From: Lepidodermella squamata
Taxonomy: Eukaryota > Gastrotricha
DNA length: 64,000 nt
NCBI GenBank assembly: GCA_047495785.1
Contig: JBLDXI010000031.1
Coordinates: forward strand, 620,001-684,000
Reading direction: 5' to 3'
Translations under genes and position numbers: made by a program
Shown here: one piece after another, positions 1 to 12,457 of the stretch
Position numbering within the stretch: position 1 is the stretch's first letter
Layout of the letters: each line of letters opens with the position of its first letter
The notes under the pieces: model-generated
The model's input: the letters and a program-made list of their open reading frames with translations, nothing else
What the model was told of the DNA's origin: nothing
Database searches by the model: none

Positions 1-473
1 CACTGGTCCAAATCATTCAAGGTCTCACCGATTTTACTTGGAGGTTCACCTACACATCTCATGCCTTGCTCCATAGTGAAGTCTACGTCATTTCTAGCCG
101 GGGTCGATGGCCTAACTAGCGATCGCAATTTTTCATAGAAAACAGACCCTGGATCATCGACTGAGGAACAACCGGTAGATCGAGAAATACATGACTTATC
201 TTCGATTCGGAAATTGAAGCCGAAACAACTAGGCTCGGAGTTGCAGAACTTAGCGCATAAGTTCGGGTCTCCCTTTTGGATATCTCCTAAGGCTGTACTA
301 GGGCCCCCGGTGCACCTTTTGCCTTGAGTCGCGCGGTAACCGGCTACGTTGTTTACATCCTGCGCGGTAACTAAAAAACAAAAAATACCGGGAAGCAATT
401 ATAGTGTTTTTTTGTTGTATAACTCACCTTCCTTTAGTGCGAGAATAATAAACAAGGAAATATGCCGCATCAT
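1..473 (-). CDS. Secreted PAN/Apple-repeat protein, 5' part only (runs off the window)
   Basis: Exon 1 is 428-473 and encodes a signal peptide starting MMRHISLFII; exon 2 begins at 370 and runs off the left edge. The 57-nt intron (371-427) has a GTGAGT donor and a TTTTAG acceptor, phase 1, giving the mature start QDVNNVAGY. Exon 2 holds one complete cysteine module (RCTGGPS, CAKFC, CFGFNF, SCISRSTGC) and the start of a second (RCVGEPPSKIG). The spacing C-x3-C-x5-C-x-G-F-N then C-x4-5-GC matches PAN/Apple modules, which bind proteins or carbohydrates in secreted proteins. The two larger neighbours are paralogues on the same strand. The total module number is unknown because the gene is cut by the window edge. 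Confidence 0.75.
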
Positions 474-675
474 TTTGTTGTGTTGTTTTGTTGTCGTGTT
501 ATTTCACGTCAAACGACGTTCATGCACCAAACAAAAGCACTTGTAAATGACTTTACGCAAAAATATGCACCGAGAGCAGATTCACTTCACTTTATTGTTG
601 TAAAAAGAACAAAATACATTATTATAAGCTCAAAATTTGAGATAGAAGCGCGTGGGTTGTGGGTGGTTTCTGTTT

Positions 676-3600
676 TCAAGAGGGCCGGACGATTTTGTAG
701 AAAATTAAACCGGTCGCTGTTGCTTCGACGCAGCCGAAGGTTCGAATGGCGCAAACCTGCGTCAGGGTGATGTAATTGAAGCCGTAGCACGTCTCATCGT
801 CCGAGCACATCTTCTTGCACGTATCCAGGCCTGAAGCGATGCCGAGAGATTGACTCGTCCCGCCTGCACATCGAATTTCGGCGAGAGGGGTGAAGTTCAC
901 GCCCGCTGTCGCTGTAGTAGTAGTAGTGGCTGGTGTTTGATTATTTACGAGCAAAGCTGGATTTGATGTTCGTGGAGTAGTCGTGGTCGTGGTTGTTGTT
1001 GAGGTCCAAGTGGTGACAGCACTCGCTGCTTTTAAGAAGAATACGAAAAGATCGTCAGCGTATTCGTCGCATCCAGTTGACCTCAAGGTACAGCTACCAT
1101 CAGAAAGCTGGAGAAAAAGAGAAATTCAGATACATTATACATTCAAGGCAGAATTGATGAGGGCTTTATTCGAGATATCTTCTTTCCTACAAATAGCGAA
1201 ACCCCGATTTCCCTTTGTCAGGAATCGTGATATGTAAATATTTAGGAGTGGGTTGGACTCACAGAGAGCAATAACTCGAAAAACTCCCTGCCTTTCCTCT
1301 AAATTTCGATTTTCAATCAGGATTTTTGTGGAACCGCAGAAGACGCGAAATCGGGGTTTCGCGGTTCTTACTTGTTATCTTTATCTTTATTCAGGGGGAA
1401 TCTACGAAATAGATATTTAATTTTTAAAATAAAGAATGAGTGACACCATAAATTGTCAGAGACAAAAAACGTATCGTTGAAAATTCGACACGAGCCAGTT
1501 CCAAGGCCCAAAAGTCTTTCACACGTATCCTTATTGCTAGAGGGTTTTATTGCTATTATTCCTATTGGGTATGCTTTATTTTTATGAAGGCATTCTTAAA
1601 TTGCATGTATTAACCTAACAATGTAGACGCCATGTCTGTTTAGCCTGTGAAACTCATAAATTGGGGAGGAAAAACGATAGAAATCCTACATTTAATCCAC
1701 CTTGAAAAAGATTATCAATGGAACGGCCCACTTTGATTACTAATTACGTTTATTATTGAGCCATTATTTCTTACCAGGGACAGAAATAACCGAATATTAG
1801 TTATTATTAAGGAGCACTACTCTTTAATGGTTTTCGAGCTTTTTATCAATTAATTGCTTAATTCACGACTCTGATGACTTCAATTCAACTAAAATTTTCA
1901 GTTGGTAAAACCAAATCAGGTAAAATAAAAGAAGGAATAAAATGGTATCCCAATTTCAGAAATACCAAATCTCGGAAGTACGGAAGGTATTCAAGGCAAA
2001 AACTACATAGGTAACCATTTTTCAATCGACCGATTGCGAATCATCTCTCCAGAATGAAACTGATGGAAAAAAGAAGACGGTAGCGGTAGCTTTTTTACCT
2101 GTAAATTGTAGCCGTAGCACTTAGGATCACTGGAGCATTTCGAGGCGCAGACTAGCGGATCCTTCTCCAGTCCACCCAGCCGCTCCGAAGAACCACCAAT
2201 ACATCGTATCGAAGACTTCACCGTGAATCCAGACTGAGTTAACTGCACTTTCGATGTCGTAACGGCTGTTGTCGTTGTTCGTTGAGTACGAACTGTTGGC
2301 GCCGCTGTCGTCGCTCTAGTGCTAACTTGAACCGCTGGAGCCATTGTGGAACCCGTCATTTGCATTGCCCCTCTTCTACGATACAAAATCGCTCCAGTTG
2401 TATCAATCTCGATTTTACAATCAGTGGTACGAGCAACGCACGTCCGAGTTCTTGGATATAACGTAAAGCCAAAACAGTCTCGCCTAGAATCGCAAAGTGT
2501 TGCGCATTTCCGGGTATCGGGCAAAGGCTCGCCCAGCTGAGTCGATGGATCAACCTTACAAGCCCTAGCTGCAGCGACCATGTAATTCGGAAACAAAATA
2601 CTCGACTGCCAGTCGATATCAGCAACGTTTCCAATGAAAGCTGGTGCAGCAGCTTGAATTGACGGCGGAGGTGCTACAGGGTCGGATGGAATGTAAGCCG
2701 GCCGAGTTGGAGCTGGCGGTTGAGTTGGATCGGTGTAGTAAAATGTGGTGGTTCGACTAGTAGTTGGCCCTGTTGTTGTCGTTGTTGGAATCGGTGTAGT
2801 AGTCGTTGACGTAACAGTACTTGTTGGCCTCCTCGAAGTGGTAGTAGTCGTTGTTGCAGCTCTAGTAGCAACTGTTGTAGTAGTCTGAAGCTTTTGATAG
2901 AAAAGATTCGACGGATCCACAACCTCATCACAGCCGAAACTCCGCGCGACGCAAACGCCCTCATTCTTCTGAAAGTTGAAGCCATAGCAATTCGGAGCGG
3001 CTGAGCATATAACTTCACATGTCTCAACACTCGTAGCTGTATCTCCAATTTTAACGCTAGATCCCGCAGTACATCTTCGGCCGATGATGATGGCGTAGTT
3101 AGGGAAGCTAACAGGCTCAGCCACTGTGTTGCTCGATACGGCGTCCGAAAGGTCTAGATCCATTTTTGGCCTGGACTTGATAGTGGAATTCTTTCGGTAG
3201 AACGCAGAGGTAAGATCCGGCTCCATTTTACAACCTTGTTTTCGAAGAACGCATAGTTTCGAGTAATCACGCCAGTTGAGGCCGATGCATTCCGGGGTGT
3301 AGTTGCATTGCTGGGTGCATTCGAATATATTATCCATCGGAACACCTAAAACGGTCTCCATTCCACCGGTGCATCGCTTCCCGTCTTCGATTACGTAACC
3401 AGAAACGGCGGAAGTGATTTTCTTCTTCCTCTCCTTGGCGTAGTAGGTAGAGCCGGAGTCTTCTTCAATATTGCAACCAGAGGTACGCATAACACATTTC
3501 CCGTCGAGATTAACGTTGAAAGTTGTACATTCGCTCCTGGCGTAGCAAATTTGCGCACATTTCGCCGGTTCCATCTGCATGTCATCGATAGGCTTACTCG

Positions 3601-3767
3601 TTCCACTGTTGCATCTCTTGCCAATATGAGCGACAAACCCCGCGTATTGTTGCTGGCCAGCTTTGATGTGAAAAATTCATTCATCGAGGTGTTAGAATAA
3701 CTCAGAACCAAATCAAACCTGTTAACTGAGCTAGTACGGTGAGAAAAATTAGCTGGTCCAGTGCCAT
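676..3767 (-). CDS. Secreted protein with six PAN/Apple-like modules and Thr-rich linkers
   Basis: Three exons on the minus strand: 3719-3767 (signal peptide MALDQLIFLTVLAQLT), 2099-3660, and 676-1107; total 680 aa. Introns are 58 nt (3661-3718) and 991 nt (1108-2098). The long intron splits module 5: the exon ends CYGYNLQ at a GTAAAA donor and the next exon resumes LSDGSCTLRSTGC after CCAG, in phase 0, so the two halves make one normal module. Modules follow the pattern RC-x-GGS, C-x3-C, C-x-GFN, C-x-RS-x-GC. Mucin-like Thr/Pro runs separate modules 3 and 4 and modules 5 and 6, suggesting O-glycosylation. The protein ends soon after module 6 (FYKIVRPS). A TATA box lies upstream. Function is unknown; an adhesive or matrix role is inferred. 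Confidence 0.8.
1196..1362. repeat. 16-bp perfect inverted repeat inside the long PAN-gene intron
   Basis: GCGAAACCCCGATTTC at 1196-1211 recurs as its reverse complement at 1347-1362, with about 135 nt between. It lies inside the 991-nt intron of the six-module PAN gene, the longest intron in the window, so it may mark an old insertion. No target duplication was found. The rest of this intron holds nothing I can support. Confidence 0.5.
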
Positions 3768-3809
3768 GTCGTATTTCGCTCGCTTTTCCTATAATAGTAG
3801 TTGTGCGCG

Positions 3810-3817
3810 TATATATA
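3810..3817 (-). promoter_or_regulatory. TATA box of the six-module PAN gene
   Basis: The minus strand reads CTATATATACGCGC, about 43 nt upstream of the ATG at 3767. This is a normal spacing for a short 5' UTR and supports the chosen first exon. Confidence 0.6.
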
Positions 3818-3837
3818 GCTTTCACAATTCATGCAAG

Positions 3838-4960
3838 AAATGCTTTAGGTCGCTTGGCCTCGAGTTGATGATGGTGGTTTGATAGCCGTATGGCGTAGCG
3901 GCCGGGCCGAGAGTTCACACCTTAAAGCAGAAACGAGCAGAGAAATTAAGCTGTTAAGCAATTTGTTAACACACAGCACGCTCGCCCGTGCCGTTCAATG
4001 GTAAGAACGTGATGTAAGCTGTGTATTAGTAGTAAAAAATTTAGTGTCAAATTTACGCGCTCGCCTTTTCTTATCTAGCTGACTTATCGCAATCTTCAAT
4101 TAACTTCGTATGCATGCTGTTTTTTTTCGAGAGATAATCTGTTCATGGGCAAATGACTATCCTTTTGACAACCATTTAATACAATCCTCGTGGTATTAAA
4201 ACTTCGCATTGGATTGACATGGATAAGACAGATCTGGGCTTACGTTTAATCTCTCACGTGTTCGGCTTACATAAAACCTCTGAAACCTTAAAATCTAGGA
4301 GAAAATGGAGAAGCTATCTTAGGGTGAACAGTCTGAGACTGAAAGATGTAATATGTGTCTGAATGAATCAATTTTAGCTTATTGCAAATGGATAGTTTGT
4401 GTCATTTCAATCGTTTATTGACGTCTTCGATAACCCATGCGAAGTAACATTATATTCGTAAGGAAAAGTGATCAACTTGACTAATAGCTGTAACTTCGTA
4501 TCCCATAGGCGGCGACCATCGAAGGCGTCTGAAGCTACTAATCAAAGCTGCCAAGCTTTGCTTCATATACTACCCTCAGGCAAAGTAACAATCTTATTCA
4601 TGACCATTGGCTCGAGTAGGGTGCCGCTATTTCTTCTCTGATGATAAAAAAACTGGACGTAGGAGGAATATGAGTTATCAACTATCCAGGTTGAATTCAA
4701 CGTGATAAAGAATAATATGAGGTGAGAACGAAATTGAATGAAACATTTAACATTTCAAAAAGCATGTCTAAGTAATTGTCATTAAAATCCGTGGAGTCGT
4801 ATACATTTTGAACCAGAAGCTGCGAAACGACAAAATAACAATCTTGGGAATATTTTTTGTATGGAGTGTCCAAATAATCGAGTTGCTTTCCAGTAAGAAA
4901 AAAATATTAATAATTATTCTTTAATTTTTTCTTATTAAACTTCCACCTCTTATGTAGTTC
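3838..4960. other. Intergenic, no gene; possible tRNA-like repeat at about 3885-4000
   Basis: No convincing exon is visible in either strand. At about 3892 the sequence TGGCGTAGCGG fits a tRNA A box, but no good B box follows (only GTTCAATGG near 3995), and the stretch does not fold as a tRNA. It may be a worn SINE head. The remainder is AT-rich and unremarkable. Confidence 0.3.
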
Positions 4961-4977
4961 CGTGTTATAGATGATGA

Positions 4978-5190
4978 GCATTTAAATACGCAGTTAAGGC
5001 TTTCAGACAAACCTTCATTCCATTCTCAGATACACTGGCGTCGCCTGAATTGATCAATTGCTTCATATAAAACGCTGCAATACGTCTTCCTGTTTCGCAT
5101 CCCTTTTACCCAAGAGGGCCAGTCTAACGTGCCACAGCCCAAACGCAGTTAATACTAAGCCACTCGCACCGGGCAGCCCAGGGAATATAG
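4978..5190 (-). pseudogene. Decayed 3' fragment of the neighbouring 301-aa membrane protein gene
   Basis: On the minus strand this stretch reads with the C-terminal end of the gene at 5339-6244. It matches the last transmembrane region (GLVLTAFG against GLALTVAG), the following basic stretch (KRDAKQEDVL against RKTDAEKDLL) and the end (MKQLINSGDASVSENG against IKQLIDSGDFSVSDKG). The two blocks lie in different frames with a stop between them, and no 5' part is present. It is a partial tandem copy that has lost coding ability. Confidence 0.7.
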
Positions 5191-5338
5191 TAACTATTTG
5201 TTAAGGGCTGTTAAAATCCCACCAGCTATCAAGAGCCAAAACAGGATGTTTTGGACTGTATATAAATTCATTTATTCTGATAAAGCGTTTTTCGGTTTAT
5301 GCTTGTCATAATTAAAATCAAACGTTCAAGTCACCAAA

Positions 5339-6244
5339 CTAAGCGTTCAGATGAACCGTTACCTGCCCCTTGTCAGAAACACTGAAGTCGCCTGAATCAA
5401 TTAACTGCTTTATAAAATAGGCATGCAATAAGTCCTTCTCGGCGTCCGTTTTCCTCGAGAGTGCTGATCGAACGCGAAGAAACCCAGCCACCGTCAGCGC
5501 CAAGCCACTTATGCATATTAATTTATTGATTAGTTCGGAGGAAGACATAATCTCCTGCAGACCGATGCCTGTTAGCATTGCACCTGCAGCCATGAGCCCA
5601 TAGGAGGTGCCAATGCTATTGCTTACTTTGCAGTGTAAATCAGCCAGAAAGAAATCAGCGGCGATTTTCTGCTCACCGTGACCGCATGGGTTACGCCCAG
5701 TGTAATCACTCTTCTCACGGCCGCAGGACTCACAGAAAAGCCTACCTGCAAACCACACAACGTGAGTCTCCTCGCCTAGAAGCCCATTCGTTGTAGCGAT
5801 GATGTTGCAATTATGTTCCCCCGGGACCTTCGACCGCGTTATAGCCTCCAATGTTGCTGTCATGGCGAACGTAGACTTGGAGCGCTTCAAAATTTCTGAA
5901 ATTGCCTCAATTGACTGCTTGAAAGACTCGTGACTGTACGCGACCCCCCTTGTGGATAACTGCTTCATATTGCTGTAGCCGGTGACATGATGAGCTCCTG
6001 AGCTGTGAACCAGCGCCGAAACAGATGGCTTAAGTTTGCCACCTCGCAAAGCTATAGGAGAAGTCATTTGTTCTCGCTGATCTGCAAAATGATGCCATTT
6101 ATTCCATTCGGCTGTATTTATCTGAAGTCGCCCACGCTGTGATAAAGCTGAAGATATGCTCCTATCTCTTTGTTTCAGAAGTGAGACCCGTATAACTTCA
6201 CCCACAAAACAGAAAAACAGCCCGAGATAAGCATTATTCATCAC
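5339..6244 (-). CDS. Unidentified 301-aa probable membrane protein
   Basis: A single uninterrupted minus-strand reading frame from ATG (6244) to TGA. The N-terminus (AYLGLFFCFVGEVI) is hydrophobic and could be a signal anchor. The middle is polar and has a cysteine/histidine cluster, FCESCGREKSDYTGRNPCGHG, around residues 170-190, which could hold a metal ion. Two hydrophobic segments near residues 220-240 and 245-265 look like a transmembrane pair, followed by a polar tail. I do not recognise the family. A membrane-bound ubiquitin ligase was considered because of the Cys cluster and membrane pair, but no RING is present. The intronless structure and the decayed copy downstream show that this locus has duplicated. 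Confidence 0.6.
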   Translation of the reverse strand: MMNNAYLGLFFCFVGEVIRVSLLKQRDRSISSALSQRGRLQINTAEWNKWHHFADQREQMTSPIALRGGKLKPSVSALVHSSGAHHVTGYSNMKQLSTRGVAYSHESFKQSIEAISEILKRSKSTFAMTATLEAITRSKVPGEHNCNIIATTNGLLGEETHVVWFAGRLFCESCGREKSDYTGRNPCGHGEQKIAADFFLADLHCKVSNSIGTSYGLMAAGAMLTGIGLQEIMSSSELINKLICISGLALTVAGFLRVRSALSRKTDAEKDLLHAYFIKQLIDSGDFSVSDKGQVTVHLNA

Positions 6245-6425
6245 TCAAGACTTTGCAGTGGGCAGACCGGTCCGAAAAGTATTCACCGAATCAATTAAAC
6301 AGGAAAATGCCGGGTTTTTCATGAACAATGATTTATTAACAATACCATTTTATTAGCTCTAAGCAGTGTCAATTTAGTTCTGAAAAAATTAAGAAAATAT
6401 AAATTCAGAATGCTATCATTTCACT

Positions 6426-9400
6426 TTAGGTGTTTTTCTGGTAGTAAGTCATGCCACCAGCTCGCATCTCATTGCAAGTCGGCGATCTCAGAGCGCAGTC
6501 ACCAGAAGATTGAACAAAGTTAAAGCCGTAACACTGAGGATTCCGGTTACACAAAGCTAGGCAAGAGTTCAGACCATTTCCGCCACCGATGGCGATACTC
6601 GAGCCACCAGCGCATCGAGTCTCGTCTTTCACAATGAAATTATTGATCAAATTCGACTGAGTAGTGATCGGAGGCCGGGTGGGTGTTGTAGTCGGTCGAT
6701 TTGGCGATTTTCGGTACAAAAGAGCCTGTAGGTTATCTCGATCGGTTGTGTAGACACAAGCTCGAGTTCGGACGATGCAGGTTCCAGATTTCGGGTACCA
6801 CGTAAAGCCGTAGCAATCAGAGCGACGGTCACAAATAGTGGCGCAGGCTTTAGCACTTGTTCCAGGCTCTGCGATCTGAGAATCTGAATCGCCGGTGCAG
6901 ACTTTACCCATTCTAACTCGGTATTGAGGCAGTAGGACTGATGTCTCCCAGCCTTCATCTGAGTCCATTTCTGGGTTGTAAGACCAGTTTGAAGCCGTGG
7001 TGATACGAGATGCTGGTGTTGTGGTGCGTTGAGCGGTTGTAGTAATTTGCCGTCTAGTCGTTTGAGCTGAAATTCTTTCGTAGAAAACGAAATTGCTATC
7101 GGTTTCCTTGACGCATCCAGAAGTTCGCACGATACACGTTTGAACATCGACTTGCCCTGGAAAATAAGAAAAAGTGTTGAGCAATTTACTTGAGAAGCCA
7201 AAAAAATTGGAAAGATGAAAGCGATAGTTTAAACAAAATATAAATTTCAATTTAAAAAATTAAAAAATAATCTCTAAATTTAGAAAAAAAATTGGATATT
7301 TTTTTAAATATTTGTTATGTTTCTCATTTTTGTTACTAAATAAATCTTACAGTTGTAACCGGCACAGTCCTCGTTTTGGTCACACAAATCGCGACACAGC
7401 TGCTCGTCGTCATTGAAAGTGCCCAATCTCTGGCTCGAACCTCCAGAACAACGCGTCGAAGCTAGAGTTCGGTAGCCATATCTATTATCCCTCGTATCAG
7501 GCACTCTCGCGGTTGTTGTAATTCGCTTCTTCGGGGTGATTTCTGTCCAAGAATCCTCAATAATCTCAGTCACCAGCGTTGTCTGTTCAGTCGTAGGACG
7601 TCTCCTGGTGACTGTGAAAGGTATATCACTTGTCATTGGCAGACGGCGGTAGAAGGCGTAAGCTCTGTTCTGAGAAATGATGCAGCCTGAAGTTTTGACA
7701 ACGCATTTCATATCCCAAAGTTGGATATTGAATCCAATGCAATTTGGTTCGGCATTACATAGACCAGCGCAGACCTCAGCAACAGTTCCTGAGATGATAG
7801 TCGAACTGTAACCACCCTCGCATTGCATGCCAAGTATAAGATTGTATCCGTCATATTCCCTTGGATTTCCTAGTGTTGTTGAGGTCGTGCGGCGGGGTGT
7901 TGTAGTCGGCTCTTCCGTCGTAGTAGTCGTTGTTGTTTGGCTGTCCCGTTGAGACTTTCGAAGGAAAGCGAACTTCTCGTCCTGAACCAAATCACAGCCG
8001 AAGGTTCGAGCAATACATCTACCATCATTAGTATTGACGTTAACGCCGATACAATCACTTCTAGCCAGGCATAATCGACTGCATTGATCGACCTCATCCC
8101 CAGTCGCGATTGTGTTGCTTGTACCAGCAGCACATCTAACCCCATTTTCTCGGCTGAATGATGACCCAGATCTAGTCGTAACCTCGTAGTAAGGCTGAGT
8201 TGTAGTTTCGATGTACTTGATTCGGCGGTAGAAAAGGCCGGTCTGGTCAATCTCGAAGCTGCAGGTAACTTTGCGGATAACGCATAGCTCCGCTGATTCG
8301 AACCAGTTGAAACCGAAGCAATCTCGGTCTGAGTCGCATTTCGCAGCACATTGGGCCTTATTGGTGTAAAAATCTCCGATCTGAGTCGAAGCACCGCCTG
8401 AACACTTTTTACCAACTTCCAGGATGTAGTTAGGTAATTGCCACGCTTGTAGAGTTTCTATTATTGGAAATTCCATAAAAACGTTATTGCAATAAATGAA
8501 GAGTTTGGCTTACGGTCATCGATACTCGGAGCCATAGTAGATGTAGTACCAGAATCAGTGGAATCAGATGGCTTGTCAGTGGGACGGTCGGATTTACGAT
8601 AGAAAACAGTGTTGCTATCGTCCAATGTTTCGCAGCCCGTTGACTTGGCAACACACATAGTTCCCTGAGCTAACCAGTTAAAACCAACGCAATTGCTGCT
8701 CTTCAAACACCACTGGGCACAACTGTCCGGATCCCCAGCGTCATACAGCGAAACGCTAGTCCCAGCAGCGCATCGTTTGCCTTGTTCAGTGGCAAAATAA
8801 GCCAAGGCCTTTGAAGGCTTAGATGGGCCAGCTGTACTTGAGGCGGGCATGGTCCGTCTCTTGTAAAACGCGAATTCGTCCGAATCGATTTCTTGGCAAA
8901 CTTCATCGCGGAGGAAGCAAGCTCTGTTGTTGTAGCCAATATCGAAGCCTATGCATTCAACATTCTCATTGCAACGAGACGCGCAGTACTCGACTCCACC
9001 CATCTCCCTCTGGTTATCGACACGCTCAAGGATATGAGTCGCAACACATCTAACTTGATTCTTCAACTCGTAACCGTTAACTCGAGGGAGAGGAGCTTGG
9101 GTCGTTGTAGTAGTGCGGGAAGGTTTTGTCTCTGCAGCTTGTTTTAGGTAGTAGACGGTAAATGAGTCGGAGGATTCGTCGCAGCCGTAGGATCGGGCAA
9201 CACATTGGCGGTCATTCATTTGCCAATTGAAGCCAGCGCAATTCGGTAGACTATCGCAAATCGCAGCACACTCCTGAACACTGCGGCCAAAATCTCCAAC
9301 TCTGGTGCTTGAACCCCCTGTGCAGCGGGTGCCAGATTTCGAAATATACCCGGTGAAGCTTGACGACGTCTCCCCATTAGTCGCTTGGGTAGTCCGAGCT

Positions 9401-11915
9401 GCAGCTGTAGTTGGGGCGGCGACGACTTTCCGGTAGAAAACTGAATTTCCATCATTGGAGAAGTCGCAATCCTTTGTCCTAGCGACGCAAATGGTCGAAG
9501 CTTGGATCCAATTGAAGCCCAAACAATCATCGCGGGATAGACATAGTGCAGCACATTCTTTCGGGTCGTTGGAAGATTCCCCGATTTTGGTCTCAGCATC
9601 TCCGGAACAACGTTTCCCGTCTTGACGGAGATAATTACGAAATTCGCTAGAACTGCCTTGGACAATCGCTGTAGCTGGAGCTGACGTAGTCGCAGCAACT
9701 CTTGTAGCTGCTTGCTGAGTGCTGATTGCAGCTGGTTGACCAGAGATGACTTTCTGGTAGTAAATCGTGTTTTGACTCGCCTCGACATTACAACCACTGC
9801 TCCTGGCCACACAGGACAAATCTCTCGATTGCCAATTGAAACCAACACAATCCGGGTCAGAATCGCAGATTGATCGACAATCATCGAGGTTTTTGACAAT
9901 GTCACCGATTCTACGACTTGAGCCACCAGTGCAGCGAACATTGTTCGAAGTAGTATACTCAACTCTGGAGGACGCTTCAGTTCGCGCAGTGGTAGATGGG
10001 GCTGACGTAGTCGCAGCAGCTCTTGTAGTGCGTTGTTGAACGGTGGTTGGTTGCTGGGTAGATGTGATTTTCCGGTAAAAAACCATATTTTCACTCGCCT
10101 CGATAATGCAACCCGCGCTTCTAGCTGCACAGCTCATATCTATAAATTGCCAGTTGAAGCCCACGCAATCGGGTTCAGCGTCGCAGACTGATTGGCATGA
10201 CTCGATGCTTCCGCCAATATCGCCGATTCTTCGACTCGATCCGCCCGAGCAACGAGTATAATTTGTGGTAGAATACTCAAATCCTGAAGATACTGCATCA
10301 GTTTGCGCCATCGTAGTTGGGGCCAACGTAGTTGCTGCGGACCGCGTGGATGGTTGCTGAGAGCTGACGGAACCAGCTTGCTGGGCGGGAACGCCTTTCT
10401 TATAGTAAATTGTGTTTTCACTGGGCTCAACGACACAACCCGTGCTTCTCGCTACGCAGGTTAGGTCTCGAGATTGCCAATTGAAGCCCACGCAATCAGG
10501 ATCGGCGTCGCAGATTGACCGGCAGGAATCGAGGTTATTAACGATATCGCCGATTCTTCGGCTCGATCCGCCCGAGCAGCGGACATTGTTCGAAGGGGTA
10601 TACTCAGCCTTAGAAGTTACTTCAGTTCGGACGACGATAGATGGGGCAGCAGATGATGGTGGCGCTTCAGTTTGCCTAGCCACGCCTATGACCCGAACCG
10701 ATTCTGCCGCATTGATAGTTTGGTTTCCCGTTGAAGCATCGGAAGTATTGGTAGCCGCTTTCTCAGTGGCGTTACCACTATTCCTTCTGAAGAATATAGC
10801 ATTCTCGCTTGATTCGAGATTACAGCCCCTCGTTCTAGCGACACAAGCCCGATCTCTAGTTTGCCAGTTGAAGCCGTAACATTCCGCATTATCCCGGCAA
10901 ATCGCTTCACAAGCTTCAATTGAGTTCCCTGACCCTAACGATGCGCTTGTTCCAGCTGTACACCTCTTCCCAATTTGTTGCTCGAAAGTTATTCCATCAG
11001 CTGTTTCGGCTTGAATAACAGTTACTTTCCCAGTTTGATTCATAGTTTGATTTCCTGAAGTTTCATTCCAAGTCTGTGTTTGATTCCAGGTTTGGCTCCA
11101 GGTTGCATTTAGCCATTGGCCGATTTTAGAAATCACTTTCTCGACAATTGTAGCATTACTCGTCGCATTTGATGAAGAGACTGCGACTAGAGTCACATTT
11201 TTCGCCTCGGTTGTAGAATTCGCGATAAGGCTCGAATTAGACGTGCCGTTAGTGCGAAGGTAGAACACCCAGTTAGTGCTGTTCTCCATTTCGCATTCGA
11301 TTGTGCGAGCAGTACAAGAGCCGAGGTTTATGTCGTAATTGAAACCAGAGCAATTAGCGTTCGCTTCGCATAATAATTGGCATGCTGTAGCATTCGCCTC
11401 AGCACTGCCAATCCGAGATGTTGAGTTCCCGACACATCGCATGCCGATTCTTGCTTCATAATTCGCTATTGAAGGTAAGGCTGAAATAAAAAATGAAAAA
11501 TTAGCAAATAACTTAAAAAATAATTGATATTTATTAAAATTATTTTGAAAAATCTTAAAATTCTCAAAAATTCAGAAAAAAGGTAAATAAAAGACCCAAG
11601 AACAGAAATCAGTCAGATAGACGATTTTGAACATTCTGGGTTATGACGATATTAACTGATCTAACTCCGGAACCTTTACTCCCACTATACTTCTACTTTC
11701 AAGAATCCAGCTTGAAGACTTCAAGACTTTAGGTAATTCAGAATTGAATGATTATCGATTTCCGAGAAATAAAGTTTACAAACTATTCTAATAGTGAGCT
11801 AACTATTAGGAAATTCGTCCTAGTTATTTTTTCGAACTTCCATACCTTTTTGCGTGCTTCCAAAACTGAAGATTGCGAGAGCCAGCACGGCGCCGGCTTG
11901 CCACATGGTAATCAT
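6426..11915 (-). CDS. Giant secreted protein with fifteen PAN/Apple-like modules
   Basis: Four exons: 11846-11915 (signal peptide MITMWQAGAVLALAIFSFGS), 8514-11480, 7351-8457 and 6426-7156; 4875 nt, 1624 aa. Phases agree at every junction; the last intron splits a tryptophan codon so that CAGYN joins to WQVDVQTC, restoring the GFNW-type core of module 13. Introns are 365, 56 and 194 nt. Each module of about 60 aa carries RC-x-GGSS-x-RIGD, C-x3-C-x5-C, GFNWQ, then CVARS-x-GC and ends in FYRK or YYKK. Modules 3, 4 and 5 are very alike, pointing to recent internal duplication. Linkers are rich in Ser, Thr, Ala and, near the N-terminus, Asn glycosylation sites (NQTW, NETS). PAN modules mediate protein or glycan binding in secreted proteins; the long mucin-like array suggests an adhesive, mucus or matrix component (inference). 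Confidence 0.85.
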
Positions 11916-12421
11916 GTTGACCGTATTCCGATGGTACTTGAACTAACACCAGATTATCAGAGATACGTATTAACATAAGTGGCGTAAACAAGAACTATAG
12001 CCACCTACCTGAAGTGCAGGCCAGCTGATGCGCCTAGCTGATAACGCAGGGAAGAAATATCTCGAGCACCCACGTTGAACGAATAACAGCCGGTAGCCAG
12101 TATCATATTACTGTGGCTATATGCATTTATAACGATTAAAAATTCGTGTTTTATCATCACACTACATCGGACGCGTTTAATTAGCGCCAACACTGCCCAA
12201 GCACAGTTTTTTCCTGCTTCTTACTACATACGCATTACTAGTCAGCGCGAAATTTAATTGAAGGATTTACTAATAAAACCAGGTGCTACGAGTGCGCCAG
12301 GTCATCACGTCTTGTTATAGCGAGAAGGCAAGACGATTGTTGACGAGCGTGTGAAGCGAAAATACAGTTGTGTATATGCCAAGTGTACTTAATGAATGCG
12401 TTTAATTTACCTTTAATCGGT

Positions 12422-12457
<36 letters not shown>

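Noticed and set aside
3885-4000. tRNA or 5S rRNA gene
   Set aside because: Only an A-box-like motif is present; no cloverleaf and no proper B box.
8823-10879. Plus-strand open frames opposite the PAN gene
   Set aside because: They are shadows of the strongly supported minus-strand modules.
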